DNA from: Cercis canadensis | Taxonomy: Eukaryota; Streptophyta; Magnoliopsida; Fabales; Fabaceae | Assembly: GCA_003255065.1 (NCBI GenBank) | Contig: QAOA01000058.1 | Span: 155,521-219,520, forward strand | Length of the DNA stretch: 64,000 nt | Reading direction: 5' to 3' | In this document: positions 24,810-36,192 of the stretch, one piece after another | Layout of the letters: every line of letters starts with the position of its first letter | Numbering within the stretch: the stretch's first letter is position 1 | The notes under the pieces: model-generated | Seen by the model: only the letters and a program-made list of their open reading frames with translations | Databases searched by the model: none | Told to the model about the DNA's origin: nothing | Made by a program: the position numbers and the translations under genes

Positions 24810-27800
24810 ATGGAACGAAACCGAAACCCAAACGTCTCTTCGAGAACGAAACCAACCGATCAAGAAAATGTCAAAGTGATTGAATGGGAGGATTTGGAGC
24901 AGGAGCTTGCCAGGTTCATCAGTCTTTCTTCTGCTCTCAAAGAAGCTAAGGAGAAGAAACAAAGTCTTCATCACAAGCTCGAGGCCCTTATTCAGGTAGG
25001 CTTTTAGCAATTGTTCAACACTTCTATTTATTGCAATCTGAATTTTCAGTTTCTATTGTCAATTAAAACAAACAGAAGCTACTGACCCATTAAAGTAGAC
25101 AAGAATCTACCCTCATATTGCTGGTTGATTTTCTTGGGTTCAGTTCCATTTCCCAAATTAGCTTTCAGGCCATCAATTTTCTTCCTTCGTAGAAAATCCT
25201 TAAGGTTTTAGCTAGACTAGTGTTCATTCTCAAGACATCAACTTTTTGGGAAAGTTCAATAAATCCAATATTTTGCCATGGTGCTATTTTCACGTAGAGC
25301 GTGATAGTAAGATCTAACTAATGAACTTATGTTTTCTTGACTTTTCAAACTAAGCTCTAAACACCTGCATCTTGTACTGTATTAGAATGAGGTAAAAGGA
25401 AAGCATCTTTCTTTCCAACTCTATCCTGATAATTTACAAATTCAGTACACCAGGTAAGGGCTTGCTCATTTGGTCCATTGATGAAAGTAAAGATGCATAT
25501 TGGGCACTTTAGCTATTTCTTAATGTTATTGGCAATGCCAATTTCAAAGTTTCTGATGTATGGGCGTATGGGTTTTTTTTTTTTTAAAAAAAATATATAT
25601 ATATNTTTTTAAAAAAAAAATATATATATTTGGCCTTAATTAATAAGCCCGCTCATTAGCGGGCGGTGATTTTGGTGAGCAGGTCAATTCTGAGTCATTG
25701 GGACGATTGAATGAGCTTGAGGAGATGCGACAGAAACTGGAATCAAAGAAAATGGTGATGGAGAGCATGTCTATGCGTTCTAGGCTTGCTAACGATGATG
25801 CTAGCAAGCAGGAGGAGCAGCTTAGTACTGAAGTTGGATCTCTATTGATGGCGGGGACAGCTCTTTCTGTATCTAGTAGAAGCCTTCAGGTGATTTTTCA
25901 TTATATTCCCCTGTTGATTTTGGATTCAGTTGGGTTGTTAAATATTCCTCAACTCATTAATTGAAGAAAGTTTTATACTTGTACATTTTGTATTTCAGTG
26001 TCTTAGTTCTTTTTGAAAACTTGAAAGTGACGAAACTTTTCAGAACAAGTTGTCATTTCTTTCAATAGGATCTTTAGGAATAAGTTCCTGAAAGTGTCGT
26101 AGGTATATTAAGAATGCATTCTACCTAACTGGAGGAGCATGCGTGGTTAGCTCTTTTTTGACCTTTTTTGTATGTCATTGTGGTTGACATTTTAAGTAAG
26201 ATGTTGTATAGAAGAGTAGAGAAGTGCCTTCCACTGGTTGGGGACAGATACTGTGAGAGCCAATGTTTCTCATTTTCAATTTTCTGATTATACAAGTACA
26301 ATTGGCATTCAGAATCTTGTGGTGTAGTTTTGTTTTTATTTTTTTAAACTGATATTTTCCTGTTTGCTTAGATATTTGCAGTGCAAAAGATGCCCTCATT
26401 TCTGTGTATTATCATCTTTTTCTACTCTTCTGAGATTGTTGCATATTCAAATTGAATAGGAATATATCTTTCATAGTTTATGTGCTTAAGAAAGTACCTC
26501 TAAATCTTGCATTTCCTTTTATCCATCAAATTTGTTCCCAGTAAGAAATAGTAATGAATGAGATATCTAGCCAAATGCTACTCTAGTTCTTCATTATTAT
26601 TATTTCTTTTCCCCTCCGCCCATTTTCTCATTTTCTGGAAGCAGGAGTAGCATTGTAGTTTACCATTGTTATTGTAGTTGAAAAGCTGATTATTTTGTTG
26701 TTATAGGAATCAAGTAGATTGTTGTTTGAAGAAAAAGGTTATGTCCGCCTGAGGAACTTACAGAAGATGCTGAGATTGAGGCAACAATATATGGCATCTC
26801 AAATTTCAATGCTATATCCTGTAAAGATCTTGGTTGGACCTGCACAAGAGCAGGAACTTGAAGCGTATCCTGCTGGTGACCTAGCAGGTAAGAGTTGACT
26901 CATTAATTAGCCTTCTTCATCTAGTTGATTTTCTTTTTTTGGATAGAATATTCTCCATGAATAATACCCCAACATTATAGCCTAATACGAATGAAGAAAC
27001 TTATGACCACAAATAAACAATGAAACTGGGGTGTTGGGTAGTTAAATTGCTATTTCTTAGTTTCTTTCAGAGACCTAGGATTGAGTTCTTCCTAAAATTG
27101 GGTTGATGTGCTGAAAAAGCAATCTTCCATTCTATACTTCATCTACCCTATGCTCAGCTTTATCTCTTCTTTTCTTAGATGCTTCTGCATATCTGGTGTT
27201 TTATGTCAGTCTGTGATGTACAGCTGTCCTAACTCCTGGATTATAACTGTATGTTCAATAGACAAACAAAGGAAATTACAGTTCTATACTCTGCATAATT
27301 TATAGCAGATCTTTATGTGATTCTTTCTTCTTTTCTTTTTAACAAAACAAAAAAGCAATAATTTTTTCAACAGTATCATAGCTCCTGGACCACATCATCC
27401 TCGTTCTATATGGAGGTGTTATGAACCAGGTGAATTTTGAGGTCTGTTGACTCTGTCATTTTCATTCTTTGTTCTCTCCTAAGGTTAAATTCTCAGTTTT
27501 AAAATTTTAACCTGTAAATTATAAAAGTAACTTAGACCCACAGTCCCTTTGAACTCTTTTTACTAACTAGTATCATAAATACTTGTAAATTATGACTTAA
27601 CTTTGTATTTTAAGGCTTTGTTTTATGGATGTTTAAGATTTCTGCATAATGCCTTAGATTCACCAAAGGGCTATAGCAATTCACTGAATGTGAAGTCCTT
27701 GAGTTTATTTAAATTTCTGCAAATTTGGAACTTGACTTCTTGATTAAATTGAGTTATCAGACTGCTCTATAGTTCTCATGTCTAGATAGACAGTGGAGCT

Positions 27801-29656
27801 GGTGATCTAGTTATCTTAGATACTAAGTTCTGATAATATTTTCTACATCTCTAGGTGATACCTTTCCTAGATTTAGTTTTTAAAAGTTTCCTTTATTTCA
27901 TTACAGGGAATTCTGCTGGACTTAAACCAGTCAATCAAGGATCGTTGACAATTATGGGTCTGCATTTGACTATGCTATCTTTTAAGATGAGCTTTTTCAC
28001 TGATAAAAAGGAAGTTCAGAGGTCTGCAACTGCCCTAGGATATGTTGCGCATGTATGTTTTAGTCCTCCTCCTGCTGTCCCCATGCCCTGCCTTTTCTTT
28101 TCCCTTGAAAGTCATTACTTGACACTTTATTTTCTATTTTCTGCCTGTTAATGATTTATTTCCAAATCATGTGACATGGTTTTCTAGACTCACATAAGCA
28201 CATTAATATCTTATGTATGGGAAAAGTTAATTGATTGTTATTTCTTTCTCTCATCATAGTATCAAACTCATATGCGTCTAAATGCAGTGTATTTTATGTT
28301 AGCTCATGTAGATGGCTTTTGACCTAAGAATTATTGAAATGTTCTTTACTAGCCTGATTTTCTGGCAGGCTGTTTCACTTATAGCCTCTTACCTGCAAGT
28401 TCCTTTGCGTTATCCATTACGCTTGGGTGGTTCGCATTCATATATTATTGACAATGCACCTTCAATAGAGCTAACATCTTCTGATTCTTCGTCAAGTGAA
28501 ACGTCTTTTACAAATGGCAAGCAAATGGAATTCCCTCTTTTTTTAGAAGGACAAGACACAACAAGAGGAGCTTATGCTGTATTCTTGCTAAACAAGGTAC
28601 ATCTTTTCATTAATATTTGCTCTATGGGAATTCTCAAATTATTAAGTGATTTGTTTGAACCATGTTAAAAGGGATAGCCTTCCTTTTCCTTCAAAAATCC
28701 TGAGGATCCAACTAACTGCAACTTCTTAATTGATACTTCCTGCTTCTTTCCCAACCTTTAATTTATTTCTTTTGGTGATGTGGTCTTTTTTCTCTGATGA
28801 CTTGTTCCTTGTCCAATTTTTTTTTTGGCAAGATAATAGGTGATGTCTGTATGTTTACCAAGTTTAGTGACGTAGGTTCTACATGTTTCATAGAAAGGAC
28901 TCTCCAAAACATATTTTATGCATTCTCCAGAATTTGGTTTAGCATTTACCTATTACCTGCATCACAGGCCTTCAAATTTGGTTGCAAGACTTGAGTCATT
29001 GGTTTTGCTCCTGAAGGTTGCCTTTTGTTTTCTTCCCCCAACATTGTAAATATTCAAAAATAACAGAAACATAAAATATTATAACGTCATTTTGGCCTTG
29101 ACCATGTTATGTTGTGTGAAATGAACAGAGCCTGAAGTCGCTGACCATTTCCATGTTGACTATGAGAAAAAAATCTGCAATAACATAGATCCCTAGAACC
29201 GTGAATGCTTTGGAAGTCCCATTGCTTAGTTATGCTTATGTGAGATGCCTGTTCAGTGGGAAACATTTGTTTAAGAATTCATTAAGCTTTTCCCATAAAG
29301 TTTGTTTCCCTTCACTTTTATTTAGTGGCAAGAATGACATTGATCTTTAAAGGTTGGTAGTTTGCATTCTGGTTATCTGGTGTTATATAACACCATAGTT
29401 GCTTTTGCTTCGGTGTGTTTTTCTTTTTTTTTTAGTGTCCTTTTCTTTAAGAGTGGTTGGCTGATTGAGATCTCATTTCTTTACTACTGTTTATAAATTT
29501 CTACATTTCCATTCCTTGCTTTTCTGATTGTAGGATTTAGAGCAGCTTTTGAATTTCATTGGTGCCAAGAGTTTGGGACCGCGCCATGTATTGGCAAATT
29601 TGAGGGAGCTATTAAGGACGCTCCAGTTTTCATCTTTTATAGACAACATGTTCTAG
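24810..29656 (+). CDS. VPS38: VPS38/UVRAG-like subunit of the class III PI3-kinase complex II
   Basis: UVRAG/Atg14-family protein expected to join VPS34, VPS15 and ATG6 in complex II, making PI3P on endosomes for vacuolar sorting. Six exons in phase: 24810-24995, 25683-25889, 26707-26887, 27907-28052, 28369-28596 and 29534-29656, giving 356 residues, close to the roughly 350 I recall for Arabidopsis At2g32760. An N-terminal coiled coil (about 20-140, heptads such as [15 protein letters not shown]) is followed by the conserved Atg14/UVRAG core: [56 protein letters not shown], and a final [17 protein letters not shown] segment. No C2 domain is seen at the N terminus, as in other plant members. 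The ATG at 24810 is the first in the exon. The N at 25605 lies in intron 1. Confidence 0.9.
25574..25628. repeat. Poly-T/poly-A/(AT)n tract around the N at 25605
   Basis: In VPS38 intron 1 a T-run, A-run and (TA)n string ends at the N and a near-copy starts again after it (25581-25604 against about 25606-25628). This fits the same overlap artefact as at the other N bases, helped by low complexity. Confidence 0.7.
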
Positions 29657-30540
29657 TAGGCATTTGGATTAGCTGCAAAATACAGATTGTGCAGCTTTCA
29701 AGGCAGGAAAATCAAAAGCTTGTGAGAGGAGTTTTTTAATTTTTTTTTCCTTAAAACTGCACAAACTGTTTTCTGCAGCTTATCTAAACACCTTCCTATT
29801 GATTTTGTCTTAATGTAAGTGATCTGTAAATTCATTTTTGTATTCTTATACAGGTGCAAATTTTTAGGTGCACCTTCCCATGTAGCATTGTTAAAAATTT
29901 GATGTAAACTTAGTAGTTGATTTGGCAGCCCCTTCAAAAGTATACACTGCTGTTGAAAATATTATTCATTGCCAATAACACGTTAGATTTATTTCTGCAT
30001 TGATTGTGCTTGTATAGACAATTTTTTGCCATTCTTAAATTGAATTTGATTTTGACATTTGTTTCCCTATTTTTTATTATAAGATAAAAGTAAATTCTCT
30101 TTGGAGTTTTTTTTTTATCCAAAAGCTTTGAACTGAGAGCTTTGGTTGGCATTTATTATTTAGGTCGGTCCCTCTAATGAGCTGAATATCTCAATTTACC
30201 TAGTTGATTGTATGAAATCAAAATATATGTGCCAGTATTGAAAATCTTCAATTTGATCACCTTACTGTGTACGTAATGGATAATAACTGAATCTTACATT
30301 TATTAACAAGAGCATAATTAATTGAGAAGGGCTGACATAGATCATGATAGCATTTGAATGGTGTAATAAATATCTACGCACTTTCTTTCTCAATATCTAT
30401 GACATCAACGAATTGGTGATGCCAAAATAGACAGCAGTTTTTTGAGTCATTCTTGCCATGCCAATATAATTTCTTTCACATTCTCACCACTACTACCATT
30501 CAATACAACATTTGTGCACTAGCTAGGAGTACAATCAACC
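29657..30540. other. VPS38 3' flank and spacer
   Basis: The first few hundred bases should be VPS38 3'UTR. The remainder up to the RNase relic shows no gene or clear repeat. Confidence 0.5.
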
Positions 30541-30943
30541 ATGAGGTTCATTATTCTCTTATGCTTCCTTGCTCTTGTCGACACCAAAACCAAACCCTCC
30601 ATTGCCACTTCACCATTCATGGTCTTTGGCCTACCAACTCCACCAAGCCATTGCCAACAAATTGTACAAACACAAAATTGATTCAAAATTGGTTAGTAGT
30701 CTTTCCATGTTCCTCACATTTCTTCCTTCTATGGAAATTCCTTTGTTATACATTGAGTTTGTCTACACTGAATGACTTGGCCTACTATCTAGGCTGTTGA
30801 TTCAAAACTAATGTTGCAAACCCCATGTACTGATGTAGCTACCATTGGAGAGCACATGTCATAGCTTCCAACCTACTGCACACCAATTTGCGCTAATTTA
30901 TTTTCAATGGGATAAGGGTCAAGCTTGTGTCTAGAAATGGCTA
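30541..30943 (+). pseudogene. RNase T2 / S-RNase-like pseudogene
   Basis: A frame with CHFTIHGLWPTNST at 30603-30644 carries the family's first catalytic signature (FTIHGLWP with the active-site His). It is followed by a PTNCTN segment. An ATG at 30541 opens a short hydrophobic leader (MRFIILLCFLALVD), but that frame is not the frame of the catalytic motif, and the roughly 40 residues normally between leader and motif are missing. At 30902-30928 FQWDKGQAC looks like a decayed second signature (HEWxKHGTC) with its His lost. Stops and frame changes separate the pieces. It is therefore a non-functional relic of a secreted T2 ribonuclease; whether it came from an S-locus type or a general T2 gene cannot be told from so little. 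Confidence 0.7.
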
Positions 30944-31039
30944 AATAGTCTTGTGGAAGCGCTCATGAATTAGCTTTTCTATTGTAAATGGATTCAGAAC
31001 TAGATTTAGTTATGTTGTTTCTTAACATAACATCATCAT

Positions 31040-31705
31040 ATTCATTAAATCTTGACCATTTTTTCACATTAAAATATCTCAATGAGCCACATCACTCATT
31101 CCCATTAAAAAAAAAAATTCTCCCTCTTTCTCTCTCTCTCGCCACAGTGGTCATCGATTCTTCACCTTCTCTTCCTCCTCGCGCTGCCACTGCCATAACC
31201 AAGTCTCGATTCTCAACCCATTTCTCTTCTAACCCATTCTCAATCTCTCTCACGCCCCATTGCTCTTCCCTCACCGGAACCATGCTCTGCTCCTTCAAGG
31301 CCACAGTGAAAGACAACCTTGTTTACCCTGCTGCAACCATTGCTCCAGCAGAACCCTCCTCACTTTTCGTCCTATGCACAGCTATTCCAGTTATTCATTG
31401 GCCGCAACCTCTTGAAACTAGGCCAACAAGTCCACGCTCACTTGGTTCTTCGAGGCCTTCAAATTGAATTCGATACCTTCCTCGGTGCCAAGATGGTGCT
31501 CAATGATTGCGGCGGGACTTGGGAGAGAGAGGAAAAGAGTGAAAAAAAGGAAAAAAAATAATTCAGATGAAGAACAGAGGAAGAGCCCACGGATGGTGTC
31601 GACGGCTGTAGCAAGAGAGAAAGAGAAAGAGGGAGAAAACGGGTGACGTGGCATCATCTAAGCCGTTGACATATTTTTAATGAGCACGAACGATTTAAGA
31701 AATAT
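31040..31705. mobile_element. Possible gene-fragment-carrying TIR element (Pack-MULE-like)
   Basis: The left flank (about 31040-31150) and the reverse complement of the right flank (about 31600-31705) share, in the same order, cattaaa-atat-tcaa, gccac-tcac, ttctccctctttctct and gc-acag--gtc, with indels. Between them lies a PPR coding fragment (31322-31513). Inverted ends around a captured gene fragment is the layout of Pack-type transposons. No target-site duplication was found, so this is tentative; a pyrimidine-rich composition explains part of the match. Confidence 0.4.
31322..31513 (+). pseudogene. PPR protein 5' fragment
   Basis: The frame contains SSYAQLFQLF, LLKLGQQVHAHLVLRGL and TFLGAKMV, the usual N-terminal wording of PLS-type pentatricopeptide-repeat proteins, which bind organelle RNA. 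Homology stops abruptly after AKMVLND, and the frame runs into purine-rich sequence and a stop. No further PPR repeats follow in any frame. It is a captured or decayed fragment, not a gene. Confidence 0.75.
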
Positions 31706-31739
31706 GACACTGATTGGATCCAAATCCAAAACGATTGCC

Positions 31740-31882
31740 TTCACGTCTCCTCTCACACTCTGGTCTAGCTTTCTTTCACTGCTTTTCTTGCTCTGAGTCT
31801 CCCTCGTGTCAACCAGCATTGTTGGATAGATTTAATTGCCACCTAAACACACACAAACTCTCTCTCTCTCTCTGACACTCAG
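31740..31882 (+). other. Probable 5'UTR exon of TFB5
   Basis: A pyrimidine-rich leader with a (CT)n run ends in the donor cactcag|gtactac at 31882. The matching acceptor is tttgcag at 33146, so a 1264-bp intron would lie in the 5'UTR. The TFB5 ATG follows 28 bp after that acceptor. The 5' limit is approximate. Confidence 0.5.
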
Positions 31883-33174
31883 GTACTACTTTCTCTTTTT
31901 CTCATTCTCTATGATCGCTGCGTGCCTTTAAGTGCTCAAAGTGTTTTTACGTAATTGATGTGCAATTTTAGATCAATGATAAATATCTATTCCAGATGGG
32001 TCATCACGTTCCTTTCTGAAGTTGATAACTTTGGAAGTTTTGGGCAAATTATTCAGTTTTCTATGTCCCTTTTATTCTGGTTTGATTCCTTTTCATTGAA
32101 ATAATTATTTCTCATCTCTTCCTCTACATATTTGTTGTCTTAGTAATCTCCCAATAATTGGCGATTATAATTTTCATAATTTGGACTACACTTTTTGTGC
32201 AAAAAAAGAAGAACCAATTCGTTTCAGGTTTTTTTTTTTTTTGGGGCGGGGGGCGCGGTGTTGTTCTGCTAACGTGTTTCGCTTTGAATAGGAAAAATTT
32301 CACACAACTGAGTTCTGCTGTGAAAAACTTAGCCCTTCTGCTGCTTTTACCCTGAATTCTGAAATAATCAAGATTGTGACCCCAATTTCCAAAAATTAAA
32401 GGGACAGAATGTATAGCTTGTCATAATGTGATTGTGCATTGTAGGGTGGTTTCCATTCTATGAAGCTATTTCAGATTTCTATTTTTGGTGTTGTAATGCA
32501 TGTTCCTTCTTTGTTAAATGTATGTTCTGCTTTTGTCTATTTGATACATCATGGAAAGGGCTACTGTCTGATTCATCATTCAGTTTAGCTTGATTTCATT
32601 TCTAACTGAAAAGAAATACTCACATCTCATTCCTGTTAGTCCTTAACTGCTACTTTTCCTTCTTCCTTTCTTTCTTTCTCCTCGAAAATGAGTTCTTTCA
32701 CAAATCTTAGTGGGTGCTCATAGCTATCATTTAGCAGAAAGCTGCCATTGCTGTTGTTCGTTTCAGTTTTAATTGACTAATGCATTCATTAAATGCCTAA
32801 ATACAGTGTCTATTGAATAGAAATTTTCTCATCTGGGTTGGATTTTGTATGCATAAACATATGACCATTTTTCTCCATTTGCTGATATTTAATGCATTTG
32901 TCATTTTATTAATAGTGATCACTTCTAGGATTGTCTCTTTTTTAATGGTACGGTTTTAAAACTTTTGGTGCTAGTCGCTTTTGAGCTCCATAGTTTCTTA
33001 TTTTGTGCTGAAGACTAAAGTTACTAAATTATTTTTAGCATGATGACAAACTTCGTTTTATTTGTATATGCTGAAGTATTATTATGTATCTCCTTTGATG
33101 TATTGGGACTATTATATCTATCATGTTGCTTCCTTTACATTTGCAGGTCAGTGTTTGAAGGAAGATTATACAAT

Positions 33175-33813
33175 ATGGTCAATGCCACTAAAGGACTGTT
33201 CATTTCCTGGTAACAACTTTCTGCTGCTTGTAGACTTATTCCTATGTGAAATTTCTTCTTATAATGTTTCAGGAAATAACTGAGTTATGCATTCTCATTG
33301 TTGCAAATTTTGTATTTGAAAGTTTAAAACATCTATGAATGAATCTCTCCACCCTGCATGGGTGCTGCCTTTTCTGAAAATCATTCTCTTATCTAGAGTA
33401 TTGTAATTGATTTATGGGAATCATAATTTGTTTGTCATTACTTTTGTATAATGTAAAATTTATGATGTTAACAACAATGAATGAGGGCCATTGATTTGTA
33501 CAAACAGAAAGTGATTAAGATGAACTTTAAAGGCATATTATTTGTAACACTTGGAATCATGCTTTGTAAAGTTGGTGCTATTGTTGTTGATTTTTTCTGG
33601 TTGCTCCGTGCTGACAAGATTGGCAATTTCTGCAGCGATATACCAATGGCTCAGTATATCATCAATTTGAATGCTTCATTTCCTGCATCTGAGAAGTTTA
33701 TTATACATATCATAGATAACACTCACCTTTTTGTTCAACACCATGTGGCCGAAATGATACGGAGTCAAATTGCAAAGTTTAGAGAAGATAATAGTTATGT
33801 CAAGCCAGCTTGA
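33175..33813 (+). CDS. TFB5: TFIIH subunit TFB5 (GTF2H5/TTDA homologue)
   Basis: The smallest core subunit of transcription and repair factor TFIIH, which stabilises the complex and stimulates the XPB ATPase in nucleotide excision repair. Two exons: 33175-33209 and 33636-33813, joined in phase (TG|C gives Cys12). The product is 70 residues, the usual family length. The conserved start MVNATKGLFISCD and the core FIIHIIDNTHLFVQ match the family (human counterpart FIIQDIDDTHVFV). The longer unspliced frame from 33481 is intron read-through and is rejected because it lacks the conserved N terminus. A second copy of the last coding bases and the 3'UTR lies 251 bp downstream. Confidence 0.93.
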
Positions 33814-34230
33814 TTCCCAAGAGCTTCCTGGGTTCCCTCAAATAAAATTCCAATTCAGTATAAAGTTCATTTTTTCTATTGCTTGATTTTGTCAAGACTT
33901 TATTTTAAATTGCATTATAGAGTAAAGCACAAACATCCTTTATTATGAAGGATTTTATTCTGGTTATGAATTTACTTTTCTTCTTTGTAACAACAATAAT
34001 AATGGACGTCGGATACAACTGAAAGTTGACACTTGGCAGAAAACAAGATGTCAAGCCAGCTTGATTTCCAAGAGCTTATTGGGTTCCCCTAAAATAAAAT
34101 CCCAATTGAGTATACATTTCATGCCGGTGATTTTATTTTATCTATTGCTTGATTTTTCAGGAGATCTCGTAAGTTGCATTATAGAGTAACGTGCAAACAA
34201 GGATTTTATTTCGGTTATGCATTTACTTTT
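33797..34230. repeat. Direct duplication of the TFB5 3' end
   Basis: Copy 1 (33797-33979) begins inside the last codons, atgtcaagccagcttgatt; copy 2 (34048-34230) begins with the same bases. The two stay alignable for about 180 bp with substitutions and indels (for example cattatagagtaa and ggattttatt, then ggttatg and atttactttt). The period is 251 bp. No N lies between them, so this is a real and fairly old duplication. Confidence 0.85.
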
Positions 34231-34373
34231 TTTTTATTTTTTTATTTTCTAGCATATTGTAACAAGAAAAAGAAATTTTCATTATTATGTGACATTAAAA
34301 CAACCACGATTTATTTAGACCCATGACTTGTAATAAGGCAAACAAAAAATAGAGAACAAAAGGGAAAGTAAAT

Positions 34374-34456
34374 GTCAGAAGTGGGATTTGAACCCACGCC
34401 CTCTCACGAAGACCAGAACTTGAGTCTGGCGCCTTAGACCACTCGGCCATCCTGAC
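34374..34456 (-). tRNA. tRNA-Leu(CAA)
   Basis: On the minus strand an 83-nt sequence folds as a class II tRNA. The acceptor arm GTCAGGA pairs with TTCTGAC, with one G-T. The A box is GGCCGAGTGG and the B box GGTTCAAATCC. The anticodon stem CCAGA/TCTGG encloses the loop CTCAAGT, giving anticodon CAA (decodes UUG). A short variable arm is typical of Leu. No intron. A TTTT on the transcribed strand about 15 bases downstream can terminate Pol III, and a CAACAA motif lies just upstream, as is usual for plant tRNA genes. The sequence is not that of plastid trnL-CAA. Confidence 0.95.
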
Positions 34457-35177
34457 AAGACGTCTTCTTGTTGGCCAAAAAATTTATTCTTTAACAAACA
34501 TACACTACTACTACTACTAACGAGAATGAAGAAAATTGACATTTGTTAGAAATCTCAAAGACTTATCAGTTAAAATTTTCCTAAACAACATGAACAATAT
34601 GTATAAACTAAAAGTTGATCACAGCATTAAAAAAATTTCATCAACTACAAGAACATAATCATGAAAATCTATGCAGAAAACCGACAGATGAGTTAACTGC
34701 TTCCTTTTAGTCCAAGGATATATACATATCCATTTGCTGGTTGATTTTGACCATCTCTAGTTAACTGCTTCCTTTTAGTCAATCCTAACAAATGTAAGTG
34801 AACTATTATGATGAAAGTATGCTTCTCAAAAGCAGCTTCATGAGCAGAATTCAGCATTTTTATTGAAACATGAAATTACTTCTTTATGGAAAAAAAAATA
34901 CAAAAAAAAAAAAAACATAGTGAAAGAAATGAACTTGAGAGACATGTATTTTGATAGCCACTGTGAACTATGAAGTACTACTAAATTTTTTTCTATTACC
35001 ACATTAGGAGGACATTGGGCACGCCAACATTTTCATCTTGCCACACGGCATTGTTTGGTAAAATTTCTATTTGAGCCAAAGGTGTTCTCGATTTAGTATA
35101 TTTTAGGCCTAATGGTGAAATGGAAAGGAAAGGAACATGATTGATAGATATAGTAGTCCTAGTCTTTCATGGCTGGA
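34457..35177. other. Spacer, with a dispersed repeat copy at 35035-35120
   Basis: AT-rich with no gene. The segment 35035-35120 (tgccacacggcattgtttgg ... atggtgaaatgg) matches 40256-40361 in the first intron-2 copy of the upstream QRT3-like gene, except for a short insertion there. Confidence 0.6.
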
Positions 35178-35680
35178 AAGCTACCATGGTGGAATAATGC
35201 TGGCTCCCCGGTTCAATACCATAGTCTTCAATGGCTGCAAGCATAAAGTACAGCTAAGAAGGTGATAAAATTGGGCTTCATCCCAACACTTTCCATCTGT
35301 TTAAACAGCTCAAACGCTTTGCTTATGTGCGCATGCTGAACACAGGCTATCAACATTGCATTCCACATGCCAAGGTTTTTGATAGATGTCTCATCGAAAA
35401 GCTGATAAGCTCCTTCAACAACTCCACACCTAGAGTGCAATGATATCAAAGAACTACCCACGAAGATTGATGGATCAAAGATTGTCTTAAAGCACAAACC
35501 ATGTATTTGCTTCCCCAATTCAAGTAGAGTTGAACAGCCACGAACCCTTGAAACACTTGAAAATGTAAAATCATTAACATCCACATCCTCTACCATTGCT
35601 TGCTTAAATAGCCCGAGTGCTTCCTCATCTTCACCCATTTGAGTATACCCCTATATCATCCCACTCCAGGAATCCCCTAA
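35178..35680 (-). pseudogene. PPR protein pseudogene
   Basis: The longest open piece (35638-35228) encodes typical PLS-type PPR repeats: FTFSSVSRVRGCS, LGKQIHGLCFKT, VGSSLISLHSRCGVVEGA, MWNAMLIACVQHAH and MKPNFITFLAVLYACSH. Upstream, in the same frame, SWSGMI and GYTQMG are separated by a TAG (35651-35653). After CSH the frame meets TGA, and the expected continuation (DYGIEPGSQHYSTMV) resumes in another frame at about 35235-35190, with about a dozen residues lost. Both ends of the gene are missing. Such genes encode organelle RNA-binding proteins; this copy cannot. Confidence 0.85.
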
Positions 35681-35782
35681 TTCACTAATTCTAAATGAAA
35701 ATAAATTTCTCAATTTATTTGTGTGGATGGTAATCAATTAATGGATCAACATGTGCAATGTTTAAAGGTAAAATGCATATTA
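35679..35782. repeat. Dispersed direct repeat, copy 1
   Basis: About 104 bp starting aattcactaattctaaatga, repeated at 37275-37382 in the same orientation with small indels (shared: atttctcaatttattt, caacatgtgcaatgttta). Copy 1 starts exactly where PPR homology ends and stops at the 10-bp repeat gcatattatg. Confidence 0.8.
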
Positions 35783-35784
35783 TG

Positions 35785-36182
35785 TCCTTAAAATAATATT
35801 AGCAAACACGGGCACCTTTTGCTAATGAAAATGATACTTATAAAAGGTATATGGTTAATTTAAGATGTTAGACTAAACTAAATTGAAAATAAAGTATTTA
35901 ATAACAACTCTATCTATACAAGCACAAATTAAACTGAAAATTACTCAATACCATCTCGTCACTAAATCATCTACCTTTATATGTAGGAGCAACTCACCCA
36001 AATGTCATGTCAACTTGTCAAGTCACAATTTAACGATCATGTCAACACTTAACGTGCCACGTAGCAATTTCTGTCTAACCTCACTAACGAACCTAGACAG
36101 AGGAATGAATTGATAGATGGAACAAAAATTCAAAGACTAAATTGGCACAAAAAATAAATAAAAAACTAAAGTGACAATAAAA
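35785..36182. mobile_element. Candidate 398-bp insertion bounded by a 10-bp direct repeat
   Basis: gcatattatg occurs at 35775-35784 and again at 36183-36192. The homology between the two dispersed copies (35679-35782 and 37275-37382) also ends at this point, as expected if something was inserted here. No inverted ends or coding capacity are seen, so the class is unknown. Confidence 0.4.
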
Positions 36183-36192
36183 GCATATTATG

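Noticed and set aside
33481..33813. 110-residue frame as the TFB5 product
   Set aside because: It reads through the intron; splicing 33209 to 33636 yields the conserved 70-residue protein.
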